NCBI RefSeq assembly: GCF_000787395.1
Contig: NZ_JRAA01000003.1
Coordinates: forward strand, 463,270-527,269
Source: Solemya velum gill symbiont
GTDB lineage: Bacteria; Pseudomonadota; Gammaproteobacteria; Chromatiales; Chromatiaceae
Length of the DNA stretch: 64,000 nt
Direction of reading: 5' to 3'
Positions 45,669 through 54,505 of this stretch are shown here, one piece after another. Numbering within the stretch: the first letter of the stretch is position 1; each line of letters starts with the position of its first letter. The position numbers and the translations under genes are program-made. The notes beneath the pieces are model-generated. The model was not told the origin of the DNA. It saw nothing but the letters and a program-made list of their open reading frames with translations, and did not search any database.

Positions 45669-47606
45669 TCAGAACTGGAGGTTGAATCCGGCAATTCCAC
45701 TGATGCCTGCTCCCTTGTAACCTGCCACGGGTTCATAGCTGATATCACCCAGGTTGGTCACCTTGCCATACAGTGTAAGCGTGTCACTCCAGCGATAGTG
45801 GCTGCCGATATTGACCAGGGTATAGGCGGCCATTTCAGTGCTGTTGTACGTCACCGGGCTGATATCGTAGCGCTTACCGGTATAGTGCACCTGGAGCCAG
45901 TGTGAGAGACGGTCTGTCTGGGCGAAATCGATCATCAGGTTGGCCTGGTGAAGCGGACGGCGCAGCAGTGTTTCACCGCTATCATTATCGATTGCGTCAG
46001 CGTAGCTGTAGTTGAAGTTAACCGAGGTGCGCCGGTCGGCTTGCCAGTTCAGCGTGATTTCAGCGCCATTGATATTGGCCTTGCTGATATTCTCGCTGGT
46101 ACTGTTGTGATCGAGATCGTAGGTCGTATGGATCAGGTTTTTGAACTCTGTTCGGTAGAACCGTATTCCAGCCTTGATAGCAGGCTGTTTAAACTGGTAT
46201 TCAATACCGGCTTCGAGCGTTTCGCTCTCTTCCGGGCGCAGGGCGGGATTACCCCGGTATGCCGTACCGTAATTTGTTGGTGAAAAGCCGTACAACTCGT
46301 TCAGTGTCGGGGCCCTGAAGCCAGTGCCAGCAGCAAAGTGCAGGCGACCACGCGCATCAGCAAATGACTGGTTTGCTGCCAGTCGCCACGTGGTATGCTG
46401 GCCAAAGGCATCATGCCAGTCGCTGCGCAGGCTGCCGGTAATCGAGAGCCCCTGTTTTCCCTGCCACTGATCCTGCAGTGCAAGGCTGAGGTTATTTGTA
46501 TCGGCATGAGTTGACTCATCGATAACAAAGTCGCCATAGATTGAACCGTAACGAGAGGTTCCGGAACTGCGCATGGCTGTGTTTGTCCAGTTGCTAATCA
46601 GGCTGAGTATGTGCTCTTCACGGGCAAAATAGTTTAGCCTGGTTTCCAGCTCTTTCCTGGTGCCGTCGAAGCTGTTTTTGATGAAGTTTTCTGTTGGCAG
46701 TTGTCGCGAGTTGTCGGAATCACGTTGCGTGGAGAGATATCGAAGCGAAACCGATGCGTCCCACTCTGCATGCTGCGGGCGATGGCTGAGGTTGAGCTGC
46801 GCACCTTGTTCACTACTCTCAATACGCCAGTCCCTGTCTTCAAACAGCCACTCGTCTATCTCGTTCATGCTGTGCTTGCTATAGGCCAGCAGGTTGATTG
46901 CCGTGGTGTCGCTGAGTTGCCAGCCAAGTTTGCTTGTCAGGCGGCTGTTTCTGAAACTATCATCCTCTACCGCTTGACCGGTGTTGCCATACTCCGCTCT
47001 CTGTAACACGCTGGTCTCACCATCCGACTGCTGGTGTGCCAGTGACAGCAGGTAACTGAATCGATTTTTCCTGCCACTGACAGATAATCCTGATTCAAGA
47101 TGTTCATTGCTGCCGGCAGCAAGCTGAAAGCTGCGTTGAGATCTCTGTAGTGGTTTTTTTGAAATCATATTGATCACGGCACCAGCTGCAGCAGAGCCGT
47201 AGAGAGTGCTGACAGGCCCGTAGACAACCTCGATGCTGTCAATGCTGTCGACACTCAGTGTTGAGAAATCAAATGCACCGGCAGGTGACGAGGGATCGTT
47301 GAGCACCATGCCGTCCAGCATCACCAGTGTATGGTTTGAATTGGTGCCACGTGCAAACAGTGAGGTGGTTTGTCCGGCGGGACCATTGGTGGCGAAGGTG
47401 ATGCCAGGGAGACGACGCAGTGCATCGGCGACGTGGGTGTCCCCATGCTTTTTCATCTCCTCGCTGGTGACTACCAGGGTTGTACCGGGAGATTGGTTCA
47501 ATGGCGTTTCGTTACCGGTTGCCGTGATGACGATGAGGAGTTCATTATTGGTTGCAAAAGCCAGTGCGGGTAACAGCAGGGCTGCAAGCAGAAGGGGAGT
47601 ACGCAT
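45669..47606 (-). CDS. btuB: TonB-dependent vitamin B12 receptor
   Basis: 645 residues from ATG 47606, which gives a clean signal peptide (MRTPLLLAALLLPALAFA). It has a TonB box (ELLIVITATG), plug domain (VADALRRLPGITF, LVMLDGMVLNDPSSPAGAFD, EVVYGPVSTLYGSAAAGAVI) and a 22-strand barrel ending GIAGFNLQF. A cobalamin riboswitch in the leader supports B12 as substrate. An in-frame GTG at 47633 would spoil the signal peptide. Confidence 0.9.
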   Translation of the reverse strand: MRTPLLLAALLLPALAFATNNELLIVITATGNETPLNQSPGTTLVVTSEEMKKHGDTHVADALRRLPGITFATNGPAGQTTSLFARGTNSNHTLVMLDGMVLNDPSSPAGAFDFSTLSVDSIDSIEVVYGPVSTLYGSAAAGAVINMISKKPLQRSQRSFQLAAGSNEHLESGLSVSGRKNRFSYLLSLAHQQSDGETSVLQRAEYGNTGQAVEDDSFRNSRLTSKLGWQLSDTTAINLLAYSKHSMNEIDEWLFEDRDWRIESSEQGAQLNLSHRPQHAEWDASVSLRYLSTQRDSDNSRQLPTENFIKNSFDGTRKELETRLNYFAREEHILSLISNWTNTAMRSSGTSRYGSIYGDFVIDESTHADTNNLSLALQDQWQGKQGLSITGSLRSDWHDAFGQHTTWRLAANQSFADARGRLHFAAGTGFRAPTLNELYGFSPTNYGTAYRGNPALRPEESETLEAGIEYQFKQPAIKAGIRFYRTEFKNLIHTTYDLDHNSTSENISKANINGAEITLNWQADRRTSVNFNYSYADAIDNDSGETLLRRPLHQANLMIDFAQTDRLSHWLQVHYTGKRYDISPVTYNSTEMAAYTLVNIGSHYRWSDTLTLYGKVTNLGDISYEPVAGYKGAGISGIAGFNLQF

Positions 47607-47652
47607 AACATGTTCCAGGTGAGGGACGCCCACCGCGTCCTGAAAAAATAAC

Positions 47653-47672
47653 GACAGGAGTGTGTTCCTGTC
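47653..47672 (-). terminator. riboswitch-controlled terminator
   Basis: GACAGGA pairs with TCCTGTC around a 6-base loop, followed on the minus strand by a T-rich tract (47642-47650). It lies between the riboswitch and the btuB start, the position of a transcriptional expression platform. Confidence 0.7.
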
Positions 47673-47815
47673 ACCTATTTGCCAGGCCGGTCTCCGGACT
47701 CATCGCTAAACGCGATTTACCGTTGCGGGGGCAGTGTTGGCATCTCACCAACTTCCCGATTATCCCTGTTACCAATCTTTGAAGACGGCAGTTGAGGGCA
47801 CCTGACAAGGAGGCG
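47670..47815 (-). ncRNA. cobalamin riboswitch
   Basis: On the minus strand the leader contains GGTGCCCTCAACTGCC, a purine-rich GATAATCGGGAAG block, GATGCCAACACTGCCCCCGC and the B12 box-like GAGTCCGGAGACCGGCCTGG, in the order of the adenosylcobalamin riboswitch. It precedes btuB by about 65 bases. Confidence 0.9.
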
Positions 47816-47867
47816 AATGCTAGGTGAATTACTTCAGTGGGTCAAGAAAATGGATGTTATCTGCTTG

Positions 47868-47993
47868 TTAGCCGACCAGGAACAGAGACAGAAGCAGGTA
47901 GGAGAGGGAGGCAACCAGGAGAGTGACAACTGTCATCTGCAGGCCGAGGCAGAAGCCTGGTTTACGGATGCGGCATGTTTTCATGAAGCCCAT
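47868..47993 (-). CDS. possible 41-residue membrane peptide
   Basis: A frame MGFMKTCRIRKPGFCLGLQM followed by a single membrane helix (VTLLVASLSYLLLSLFLVG) lies directly upstream of the btuB riboswitch on the same strand. The composition is protein-like, but there is no clear ribosome site. Confidence 0.35.
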   Translation of the reverse strand: MGFMKTCRIRKPGFCLGLQMTVVTLLVASLSYLLLSLFLVG

Positions 47994-48150
47994 TGAGACT
48001 GTCCGTTGAGGTGTATTATCAGTTGCTTATATTCTCATAAAATCGCCCTCATCTCAATTAAAAATATCACAAAAAAACACAGACAAAACAGATACTTACA
48101 ATGATTATGGATTGTGCGACGCACAAATGCAGGGCGCTCTGTGAGGAGTG

Positions 48151-48753
48151 TCAGGCAGGCTTGTCCGGAATAGTGGGATTTGGTATCAGGGTGTCGATCC
48201 AGTGTTCGATCTCAGACTCGGCATCCTGCATGATCTGCGGATCACGCATTACGTGCGTCATCATGCTGATGCCCTGCGCACGTGACAAGAGTTGCATCGC
48301 GTGGTGGCGGGAGTGTTGTGCTGAATGCCCCATCGCTTCGAACTGGTACCTGAAGTAATCGAGCAAACGACGGAACATACGCCCGGCATGCGCTTGCAGT
48401 TCGGGCTGTTCTTTACCAAGTTCCATATTGATGCTGCCGATAGGGCAACCATACAGTGAGGTTGCCTCGTGTCCTGCAATCAGTACCTTGACGAAACGCT
48501 TCAGTCGCTCCTGTGGTGTTTCGTATCTCTGATCCCAGTCATTCAACATCTTCTCGATGTTGCTCATCCTGTGTTCCAGGGTGGCGAGAAGAATTTCGTC
48601 CTTGGTGCGGAAGTAATAGTAGATATTTCCGCGCGGGACGCCCGAGGCGTCGACGATGTCGGTAAAGGAGGTGCGGTTGTACCCACGGCGGTAGAACAGA
48701 CGGTTGGCTGTCTGGATAATCTTCTGTTTTGTGCGTTCGCTTTTTTTAATCAC
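48151..48753 (-). CDS. TetR-family transcriptional regulator
   Basis: 200 residues. The N-terminal HTH is classic (TKQKIIQTANRLFYRRGYNR, TSFTDIVDASGVPRGNIYYY, FRTKDEILL). The C-terminal ligand domain has GCPIGSINMELGKEQPEL, similar to AcrR/NemR-like repressors of electrophile response. The target is unknown. It is divergent from the asnO-like gene. Confidence 0.92.
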   Translation of the reverse strand: MIKKSERTKQKIIQTANRLFYRRGYNRTSFTDIVDASGVPRGNIYYYFRTKDEILLATLEHRMSNIEKMLNDWDQRYETPQERLKRFVKVLIAGHEATSLYGCPIGSINMELGKEQPELQAHAGRMFRRLLDYFRYQFEAMGHSAQHSRHHAMQLLSRAQGISMMTHVMRDPQIMQDAESEIEHWIDTLIPNPTIPDKPA

Positions 48754-48926
48754 ACTGCAACTCGTCGTGGAAAGAAGCTTGTAATGATCAGCTGTTAGCC
48801 AAATCTGTCATGCCAGTATAGGTGATGGCTGTTATCTATATCAAACCGGGCAGCAAACCCGAGACACTTGCAGTGTATCCGGAATGGTATGATGGCAATG
48901 GTTTAATTCAGTCTGGACGAGGTCAT

Positions 48927-50696
48927 ATGTGTGGTATCTGTGGTGAGTTGCGTTTTGATGGTCAAGCAGTAGAGGAGCAACGCCTCACTGACATGCTGTC
49001 GCGTCTTGAACGTCGCGGGCCGGATGATGCCGGCACACTCAGAAAGGGAACACTCGCCTTCGGACATCGACGACTCTCGGTCATTGACTTGACCGATCGT
49101 TCGCACCAGCCAATGGTTGACGAGACACTCGGCCTGGCCATTGTTTTCAATGGCGCAATTTATAACTACATTGAGCTGCGTGCCCAGCTCCAGGGCATGG
49201 GTTACAGCTTCTTCTCTGGTGGTGACACCGAGGTCATCATCAAGGCATACCACGCCTGGGGTGAGCAGTGCGTCGAACGTTTTCACGGCATGTTTGCCTT
49301 TGTGATTCACGACTCGCGTGATCAAAGCCTGTTTGCTGTGCGAGACCGTTTTGGCATCAAGCCGTTTTACTACTCGCATGATCAGCGGCGCTTCCGTTTT
49401 GCCTCCAACACGCAGGCGCTTTTGGCTGCCGGCGATATTGATACCTCGCTGGATGCAGAAGCACTCCATTTCCAGTTCACCCTGCATGCGGTGGTGCCAG
49501 CTCCACGCACTGTCATCAGTGGTATCCGCAAGCTTGAGCCGGGACACCAAATACGCATCACTGCGAATGGTGAAATCAGCACTGCAAGGTACTGGCATCT
49601 CGATGCAACCAGGCTGCCACAGGCTCTGAGTGATGACGAATGGGTTGAGGCGATTCATGCAGCGCTACGAACAGCCGTGCAGAGGCGTAACGATGTCGCC
49701 GATGTGCCAGTCGGTGTATTACTTTCCGGCGGTTTGGATTCAAGCCTGCTGGTCGCCTTGCTGGCGGAACTCGGCATGGAGGATATTCGTACTTTCTCAG
49801 TCGGATTCGAGGATCAGCCGGAAGAGAAGGGCAGCGAATTTGAATATTCGGACCAGGTGGTGGATCGTTACCAGCCACGACATCACAAGTTCCTTGTTCC
49901 AAACGAGGAAGTGTTGAAACGCCTGCCGGAAGCAGTCGACAACATGGCTGAACCCATGTTTGGACAGGATGCGGTCGCTTTCTACCTGTTGGCCGAACAG
50001 GTTTCACAACAGATCAAGGTGGTACAGTCAGGACAGGGTGCCGACGAAGTGTTCGGTGGCTATTTCTGGTATTCCCGCATGCTTGCCGAGAGTGAGGGAT
50101 CGCGTCTTGATCGTTTTCGAAAGCACTATTTCGATCGCGACAATCCCGAGTACTTGCGCATGATGAATTCTCCATGGCATACCGGTGATATTACTGGTGA
50201 CTATGTAGCGGATGCACTGAATGCTGCGGATACTTTTCTTGACCAGGTTTTACGCCTGGACGTGACCACCCTGATTGTCGACGACCCGGTCAAGCGTGTC
50301 GATAACATGACCATGGCGTGGGGGCTTGAGGCACGCGTACCTTTTCTTGACCACGAACTGGTCGAACTGGCCGCGCGCTGTCCACCGGAGACACGTCTCA
50401 AGGAGGATGGAAAATATCTGCTCAAGCGCATCGCCAGGGGAATCGTTCCCGATTCGGTGATCGACAGGCCCAAGGGCTACTTTCCGATGCCTGCGCTCAA
50501 GTACGTACGTGGTGAATTTCTCGAATTCATGCGTGATATCCTCGATTCACAGTGCTGTCGTGAACGTGGCTTGTTCAGTCGTGACTATATCGATATGCTG
50601 CTGGCGGCACCGGAGATGCACCACACCAGGATCCAGGGCAGCAAGTTGTGGCACCTGGCAGTTTTCGAATACTGGCTGCAACGTCAGGGTCTTTAG
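48927..50696 (+). CDS. N-acetylglutaminylglutamine amidotransferase-like, asparagine synthase family
   Basis: 589 residues from ATG 48927. This start places Cys2 (MCGICGELRFDG) at the mature N-terminus as required for the class II glutaminase; an upstream in-frame ATG cannot be right. The synthase domain has the PP-loop LLSGGLDSSLLVALLA. MCGICGELRFDG and HAVVPAPRTVISGIRKLEPG resemble AsnO of the osmolyte NAGGN rather than ordinary AsnB. The usual partner Ngg synthetase is not next to it; grxD follows instead. Confidence 0.78.
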   Translation: MCGICGELRFDGQAVEEQRLTDMLSRLERRGPDDAGTLRKGTLAFGHRRLSVIDLTDRSHQPMVDETLGLAIVFNGAIYNYIELRAQLQGMGYSFFSGGDTEVIIKAYHAWGEQCVERFHGMFAFVIHDSRDQSLFAVRDRFGIKPFYYSHDQRRFRFASNTQALLAAGDIDTSLDAEALHFQFTLHAVVPAPRTVISGIRKLEPGHQIRITANGEISTARYWHLDATRLPQALSDDEWVEAIHAALRTAVQRRNDVADVPVGVLLSGGLDSSLLVALLAELGMEDIRTFSVGFEDQPEEKGSEFEYSDQVVDRYQPRHHKFLVPNEEVLKRLPEAVDNMAEPMFGQDAVAFYLLAEQVSQQIKVVQSGQGADEVFGGYFWYSRMLAESEGSRLDRFRKHYFDRDNPEYLRMMNSPWHTGDITGDYVADALNAADTFLDQVLRLDVTTLIVDDPVKRVDNMTMAWGLEARVPFLDHELVELAARCPPETRLKEDGKYLLKRIARGIVPDSVIDRPKGYFPMPALKYVRGEFLEFMRDILDSQCCRERGLFSRDYIDMLLAAPEMHHTRIQGSKLWHLAVFEYWLQRQGL

Positions 50697-50768
50697 GGTT
50701 GAATTTGTGGCTGACAGGCACGATAGTAGAATAAAATTTATTAACACAGTTTTTTACAGGAACGCAGA

Positions 50769-51107
50769 ATGGACGTATTGGACAGAATCAAAGAGCAGGT
50801 CGAGTCAAACCCGATCATTATCTATATGAAGGGCACGCCCCAGTTTCCACAGTGCGGTTTCTCGTCACGTGCAGCTGCAGCGCTGCAGGATTGCGGTGTG
50901 AAGTTTGCCTATGTCAACATCCTGGCTGATCCTGAAGTGTTCGAAAACCTGCCACGTTATGCCGACTGGCCGACATTTCCGCAGATCTATATTGACGGAG
51001 AGCTGATTGGTGGCTGTGACATCACCCTCGAAATGCACGAGAGCGGTGACCTGCAAAAGATGGTGGAAGAGGCTGGCAAGAAGTGGCCGGCAGAAGAGGA
51101 CGCCTGA
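50769..51107 (+). CDS. grxD: monothiol glutaredoxin
   Basis: 112 residues with the CGFS active site (KGTPQFPQCGFSSRAAAALQ), glutathione-binding WPTFPQIYIDGELIGGCDI, and typical Grx4 length. It carries Fe-S clusters with BolA partners. An ACAGGAACG ribosome site precedes ATG. Confidence 0.95.
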   Translation: MDVLDRIKEQVESNPIIIYMKGTPQFPQCGFSSRAAAALQDCGVKFAYVNILADPEVFENLPRYADWPTFPQIYIDGELIGGCDITLEMHESGDLQKMVEEAGKKWPAEEDA

Positions 51108-51125
51108 TTCCAGGCATCCTCCCTG

Positions 51126-52538
51126 TTATGAAGTTGCACCCTGCTCGGATGACTCCGGTGCCTTGTACCATGAGAGCTTGTCGTGCAACTCGACCACTTC
51201 CCCGACAATAATCAGCGTCGGTGGTTTTGGTTGCTCGCGTTCAACAATTTCCACGATTGTCTCAAGCGTACCGGTAAAGACGCGCTGCATGTGCGTGGTG
51301 CCCTGTTGTACCAGCGCAGCAGGTGTGTCCGGTGAACGTCCGTGCTTCTGCAGTTCGCGTGAAATCACCGGAAGACCCTTGAGGCCCATGTAAAAGACGA
51401 CCGTCTGGTGCGGTTGTGCCAGCTGCTGCCAGTTGAGATTCATGCTGTTGTCTTTCAGGTGCCCGGTAACAAAGGTGACCGATTGCGCATAATCCCTGTG
51501 TGTCAGCGGAATACCTGAATAGGAAGCGCAACCCGATGCTGCAGTAATACCGGGAATAACCTGGAAGGGGATTCCCTCTTCGGCAAGCGTGTCAATCTCC
51601 TCACCGCCGCGTCCGAAGATGAAGGGATCACCGCCCTTGAGGCGCACCACGCGCTTGCCTTCCTTCGCCAGTCTTGCCAGCAGCTTGTTGATCTCCTCCT
51701 GGCGCATGGCGTGGTTATCACGCTCTTTACCAACATAGATACGCTCGGCATCGCAACGTGTCATATCGAGAACCGGCTTGGCGACGAGTCGATCATAGAC
51801 AACCACATCAGCCTGCTGCATACAGCGCAAGGCGCGGAAAGTGAGCAGGTCAGGATCACCAGGGCCGCCACCGACGAGGTAGACTTCGCCCATGCCCGGA
51901 TTAGGATCAGCTGTTTCCAGGGCCTTTTGCATGGCTGCATCAGCCTCTTCCATGTGTCCGGTAAAGACACGCTCGGCAACACCGCCCTGCAGGATAGTGT
52001 CCCAGAAACGACGGCGGTCCTTGGGGTCTGAAAAGAGCTGTTTGACGTTATCGCGATAGAGACCGCAGAGCTCAGCAAGGCGGCCATAGCCTGCAGGAAT
52101 CAGGGATTCGAGACGCGTGCGAATCAAGCGTGCCAGCACCGGAGAGGCACCGCCGGTTGAAACGGCTGCAATAACCGGTGAGCGATCGATAATAGAAGGC
52201 ATGATGAAGCTGCCGTTTTCGGGATTGTCGATTACGTTGACCGGGATGCCTTGTTCCTGGGCATGTTTTGCTATCTCTGCATTTGTGGATTCGTCATCTG
52301 TAGCCGCTATGACTAACGTTGCATTGTCGAGATCGGCATCCTTGTATTCACGCGCATGGTGCTCAATCTTGCCGTTGTCGGCGAGCTTCTGGTTGGATGC
52401 CGAAAGTTGAGGTGCAATGACTGTTACCTTGCCACCTGCTCGCAGCAGCGAGGCAATTTTGCGCGTGGCGACATCACCGCCGCCAATAACAACGCAGCTT
52501 TTCTCCTTGATGGAGAGGAAGATAGGTAAAAAATCCAT
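51126..52538 (-). CDS. cysG: siroheme synthase (trifunctional)
   Basis: 470 residues. The N-terminal dehydrogenase/ferrochelatase ([33 protein letters not shown] [15 protein letters not shown]) is followed by the uroporphyrinogen-III methyltransferase domain ([56 protein letters not shown]). Siroheme is the cofactor of sulfite reductases, including Dsr of sulfur oxidisers, fitting the sulfur cluster that follows. Confidence 0.96.
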   Translation of the reverse strand: MDFLPIFLSIKEKSCVVIGGGDVATRKIASLLRAGGKVTVIAPQLSASNQKLADNGKIEHHAREYKDADLDNATLVIAATDDESTNAEIAKHAQEQGIPVNVIDNPENGSFIMPSIIDRSPVIAAVSTGGASPVLARLIRTRLESLIPAGYGRLAELCGLYRDNVKQLFSDPKDRRRFWDTILQGGVAERVFTGHMEEADAAMQKALETADPNPGMGEVYLVGGGPGDPDLLTFRALRCMQQADVVVYDRLVAKPVLDMTRCDAERIYVGKERDNHAMRQEEINKLLARLAKEGKRVVRLKGGDPFIFGRGGEEIDTLAEEGIPFQVIPGITAASGCASYSGIPLTHRDYAQSVTFVTGHLKDNSMNLNWQQLAQPHQTVVFYMGLKGLPVISRELQKHGRSPDTPAALVQQGTTHMQRVFTGTLETIVEIVEREQPKPPTLIIVGEVVELHDKLSWYKAPESSEQGATS

Positions 52539-52633
52539 ACAGAATCCCGTGGGAGATGAGTCAGGTTTGCCTGATAAATATCAGTAAAGTATAATATACC
52601 GCTTTCTCGATTAATAGAGTTGCTCTTACTCGT

Positions 52634-52963
52634 ATGATGACGATTGAAGAGATAGATGCGGATGAGCTCAAGCGCCGTATGGATGCCGAAGATAATTTTG
52701 TCCTTTATGACATCCGTAGCGAGGCCGAGGTTGCGCAGGGTATTTTGCCCAATTCGGAGTTTTTGCCCATGCACCTGATCCCGCTGAAGATGCAGGATTT
52801 TCCCGATGACAAGGAGATTATTCTCTACTGTCGCAGCGGTGCGCGCTCATATCATGCATGTGCTTATCTGATGCAGCAGGGGATCTCCAACGTGATTAAT
52901 CTGCGTGGCGGTATCATCAGTTGGGCGCATAGTGGCTATGAAATCACAACACGTGCTGCATAA
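52634..52963 (+). CDS. rhodanese-domain sulfurtransferase
   Basis: 109 residues of single rhodanese domain: NFVLYDIRSEAEVAQGILPN and active-site Cys in IILYCRSGARSYHACAYLMQ. It is followed by tusA and dsrE2, the rhd-tusA-dsrE2 arrangement known from sulfur oxidisers such as Allochromatium, where the three pass persulfide sulfur in the cytoplasm. Confidence 0.92.
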   Translation: MMTIEEIDADELKRRMDAEDNFVLYDIRSEAEVAQGILPNSEFLPMHLIPLKMQDFPDDKEIILYCRSGARSYHACAYLMQQGISNVINLRGGIISWAHSGYEITTRAA

Positions 52964-53109
52964 AAGACAGGTGGTAAGCACTGGTTAATTAACAATTATT
53001 TTCAAATTACACTGCAGTGCGGCATAAAAATTGACTTGCGTTCTTCGGTGTTTTTGAATATAAGAACATACTACGATTCAATTACAACGCCCTGACCTGG
53101 AGGTTTCCA

Positions 53110-53340
53110 ATGGCTGATTTTGATGAAGAACTCGACGCAAGCGGACTGAACTGCCCACTGCCTATCCTGCGTGCAAAGAAAGCACTGACCGGAATGGAAG
53201 CAGGCAAGGTACTGCACATCATTGCGACTGACCCGGGTTCAGTAAAGGATTTTGAAGCTTTCGCCAAGCAGACTGGTAACGAGCTGATGGAATCAAGTGA
53301 AGAAGGCGGTAAATTTCACTTCCTGATGAAGAAGACTTAA
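53110..53340 (+). CDS. tusA: sulfur carrier protein TusA
   Basis: 76 residues: LDASGLNCPLPILRAKKALT with the persulfide-bearing Cys in the CPxP motif, then VLHIIATDPGSVKDF. GGAGG lies 8 bases upstream. It carries sulfur between the rhodanese and DsrE2/Dsr systems. Confidence 0.95.
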   Translation: MADFDEELDASGLNCPLPILRAKKALTGMEAGKVLHIIATDPGSVKDFEAFAKQTGNELMESSEEGGKFHFLMKKT

Positions 53341-53377
53341 TTGATATAATTAAAATTTCCGACGGAGGAGTAGAACA

Positions 53378-53887
53378 GTGGAACAGAAAAAATTAGCAAT
53401 TATCGCAACCAAGGGTACGCTTGACTGGGCATATCCTCCGTTCATTCTTGCATCAACAGCTGCAGCACTCGGCTACGAAGTCCAGGTTTTCTCAACATTC
53501 TATGGTTTGCAGCTGCTGAAGAAAGATGTCAGTGGCCTCAAGGTCAGCCCGCTGGGCAATCCTGGCATGCCAATGAAGATGCCTTTCGGACCCCAGTGGT
53601 TCAAAGATATCAACTGGAACATCCCGAACATTATCCAGGCTAACGTTCCTGGCTATGAGTCGCTGGCAACTGTACTGATGAAACAGACAATCGCCAACAA
53701 TGGCGTTGCGTCTATCGCTGAACTGCGTGAACTGTGTCAGGAGGCCGAAGTTAAATTCATTGCCTGCCAGATGACAGTTGAGCTGTTTGGTTTTGATCAC
53801 TCTGACTTTATCGATGGAATCGAGTATGCCGGCGCTGCCGCATTCTTCGAATTCGCCGGTGAAAGTGATATCTGCATGTATATTTAA
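53378..53887 (+). CDS. dsrE2: DsrE2-type sulfurtransferase (DsrE/F superfamily)
   Basis: 169 residues: KLAIIATKGTLDWAYPPFIL, then the conserved Cys in VKFIACQMTVELFGF near residue 130, as in DsrE2A proteins. The start is GTG 53378 after GGAGGAG. It is 37 bases after tusA, so probably one transcript, with a strong terminator after it. No obvious membrane segment, so it is the soluble DsrE2 form. Confidence 0.9.
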   Translation: MEQKKLAIIATKGTLDWAYPPFILASTAAALGYEVQVFSTFYGLQLLKKDVSGLKVSPLGNPGMPMKMPFGPQWFKDINWNIPNIIQANVPGYESLATVLMKQTIANNGVASIAELRELCQEAEVKFIACQMTVELFGFDHSDFIDGIEYAGAAAFFEFAGESDICMYI

Positions 53888-53915
53888 TTCATCCCCCTAT
53901 ATACATGCTCTTCGG

Positions 53916-53946
53916 ACGCCACCTCACAAGGGTGGCGTTTTTTTTG
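53916..53946 (+). terminator. terminator of the sulfur-transfer operon
   Basis: ACGCCACC (53916-53923) pairs with GGTGGCGT (53931-53938) and is followed by eight T. Confidence 0.92.
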
Positions 53947-53977
53947 TACAGGATGTACTGTATGCCGGTCGGTAAAT

Positions 53978-54058
53978 GCTCCTGCATCGCCGACATTCCC
54001 TACATCCATGTAGGTCACGGTGACATGGATGTCATGGAGCGGCGAATGTAGATTGCAG
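53978..54058. repeat. intergenic inverted-repeat element
   Basis: ACATCCATGT (54003-54012) and ACATGGATGT (54024-54033) are perfect inverted copies within a larger imperfect palindrome (CGCCGACATTC ... CGGCGAATGT). The size suggests a dispersed non-coding repeat, but no second copy is in the window. Confidence 0.55.
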
Positions 54059-54121
54059 CCATGTGTGATCAAGCGCTATGATAACTAAAATAATCCATAA
54101 CAATATAAATGGGAGCACCCG

Positions 54122-54505
54122 ATGAATTCTGAAAAAGTCATTTTCAGCTTCTTTATCGTCCTGGCGCTGACGCTTAACTTTGGTTTTATCCTCGGCGACA
54201 TAGAGAACCCGGCCCACCACCCAGTCTACGAACTGTTTGCTGTCATCGTGGTGAACCTGATCGCGACCATTCTCAAGTTTGGTGACAGAACGCAGATGGG
54301 GGCAGTATTGCTTTCAACCAGCCTGGTTGCTGTGCTGCAGCTGATTGTTGCTGCAGTCATCTGGGCAGTGGTTGTCCACGGCATGAATCAGCCACTCTCC
54401 AGTGCCGTCATGGTTAGTATCGTTTCTCTCTCGGCGGGCGCCTTCCTTGCCAATATCATCTCGGTTGTCCTGCTGCTGATAGAAACAGTCATCATACGCC
54501 GCTAA
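54122..54505 (+). CDS. small membrane protein, DUF6394-like
   Basis: 127 residues with four membrane helices: VIFSFFIVLALTLNFGFIL, YELFAVIVVNLIATILKF, LQLIVAAVIWAVVVHG and AFLANIISVVLLLIETVII. It matches the small DUF6394 family often found next to K+ uptake genes. This is the last clearly bacterial gene in the window; the DNA beyond changes character. Confidence 0.75.
   Translation: MNSEKVIFSFFIVLALTLNFGFILGDIENPAHHPVYELFAVIVVNLIATILKFGDRTQMGAVLLSTSLVAVLQLIVAAVIWAVVVHGMNQPLSSAVMVSIVSLSAGAFLANIISVVLLLIETVIIRR

Noticed and set aside
48903..49658. Leftward 251-residue frame opposite the asnO-like gene
   Set aside because: Antisense shadow of a gene with all catalytic motifs on the plus strand.
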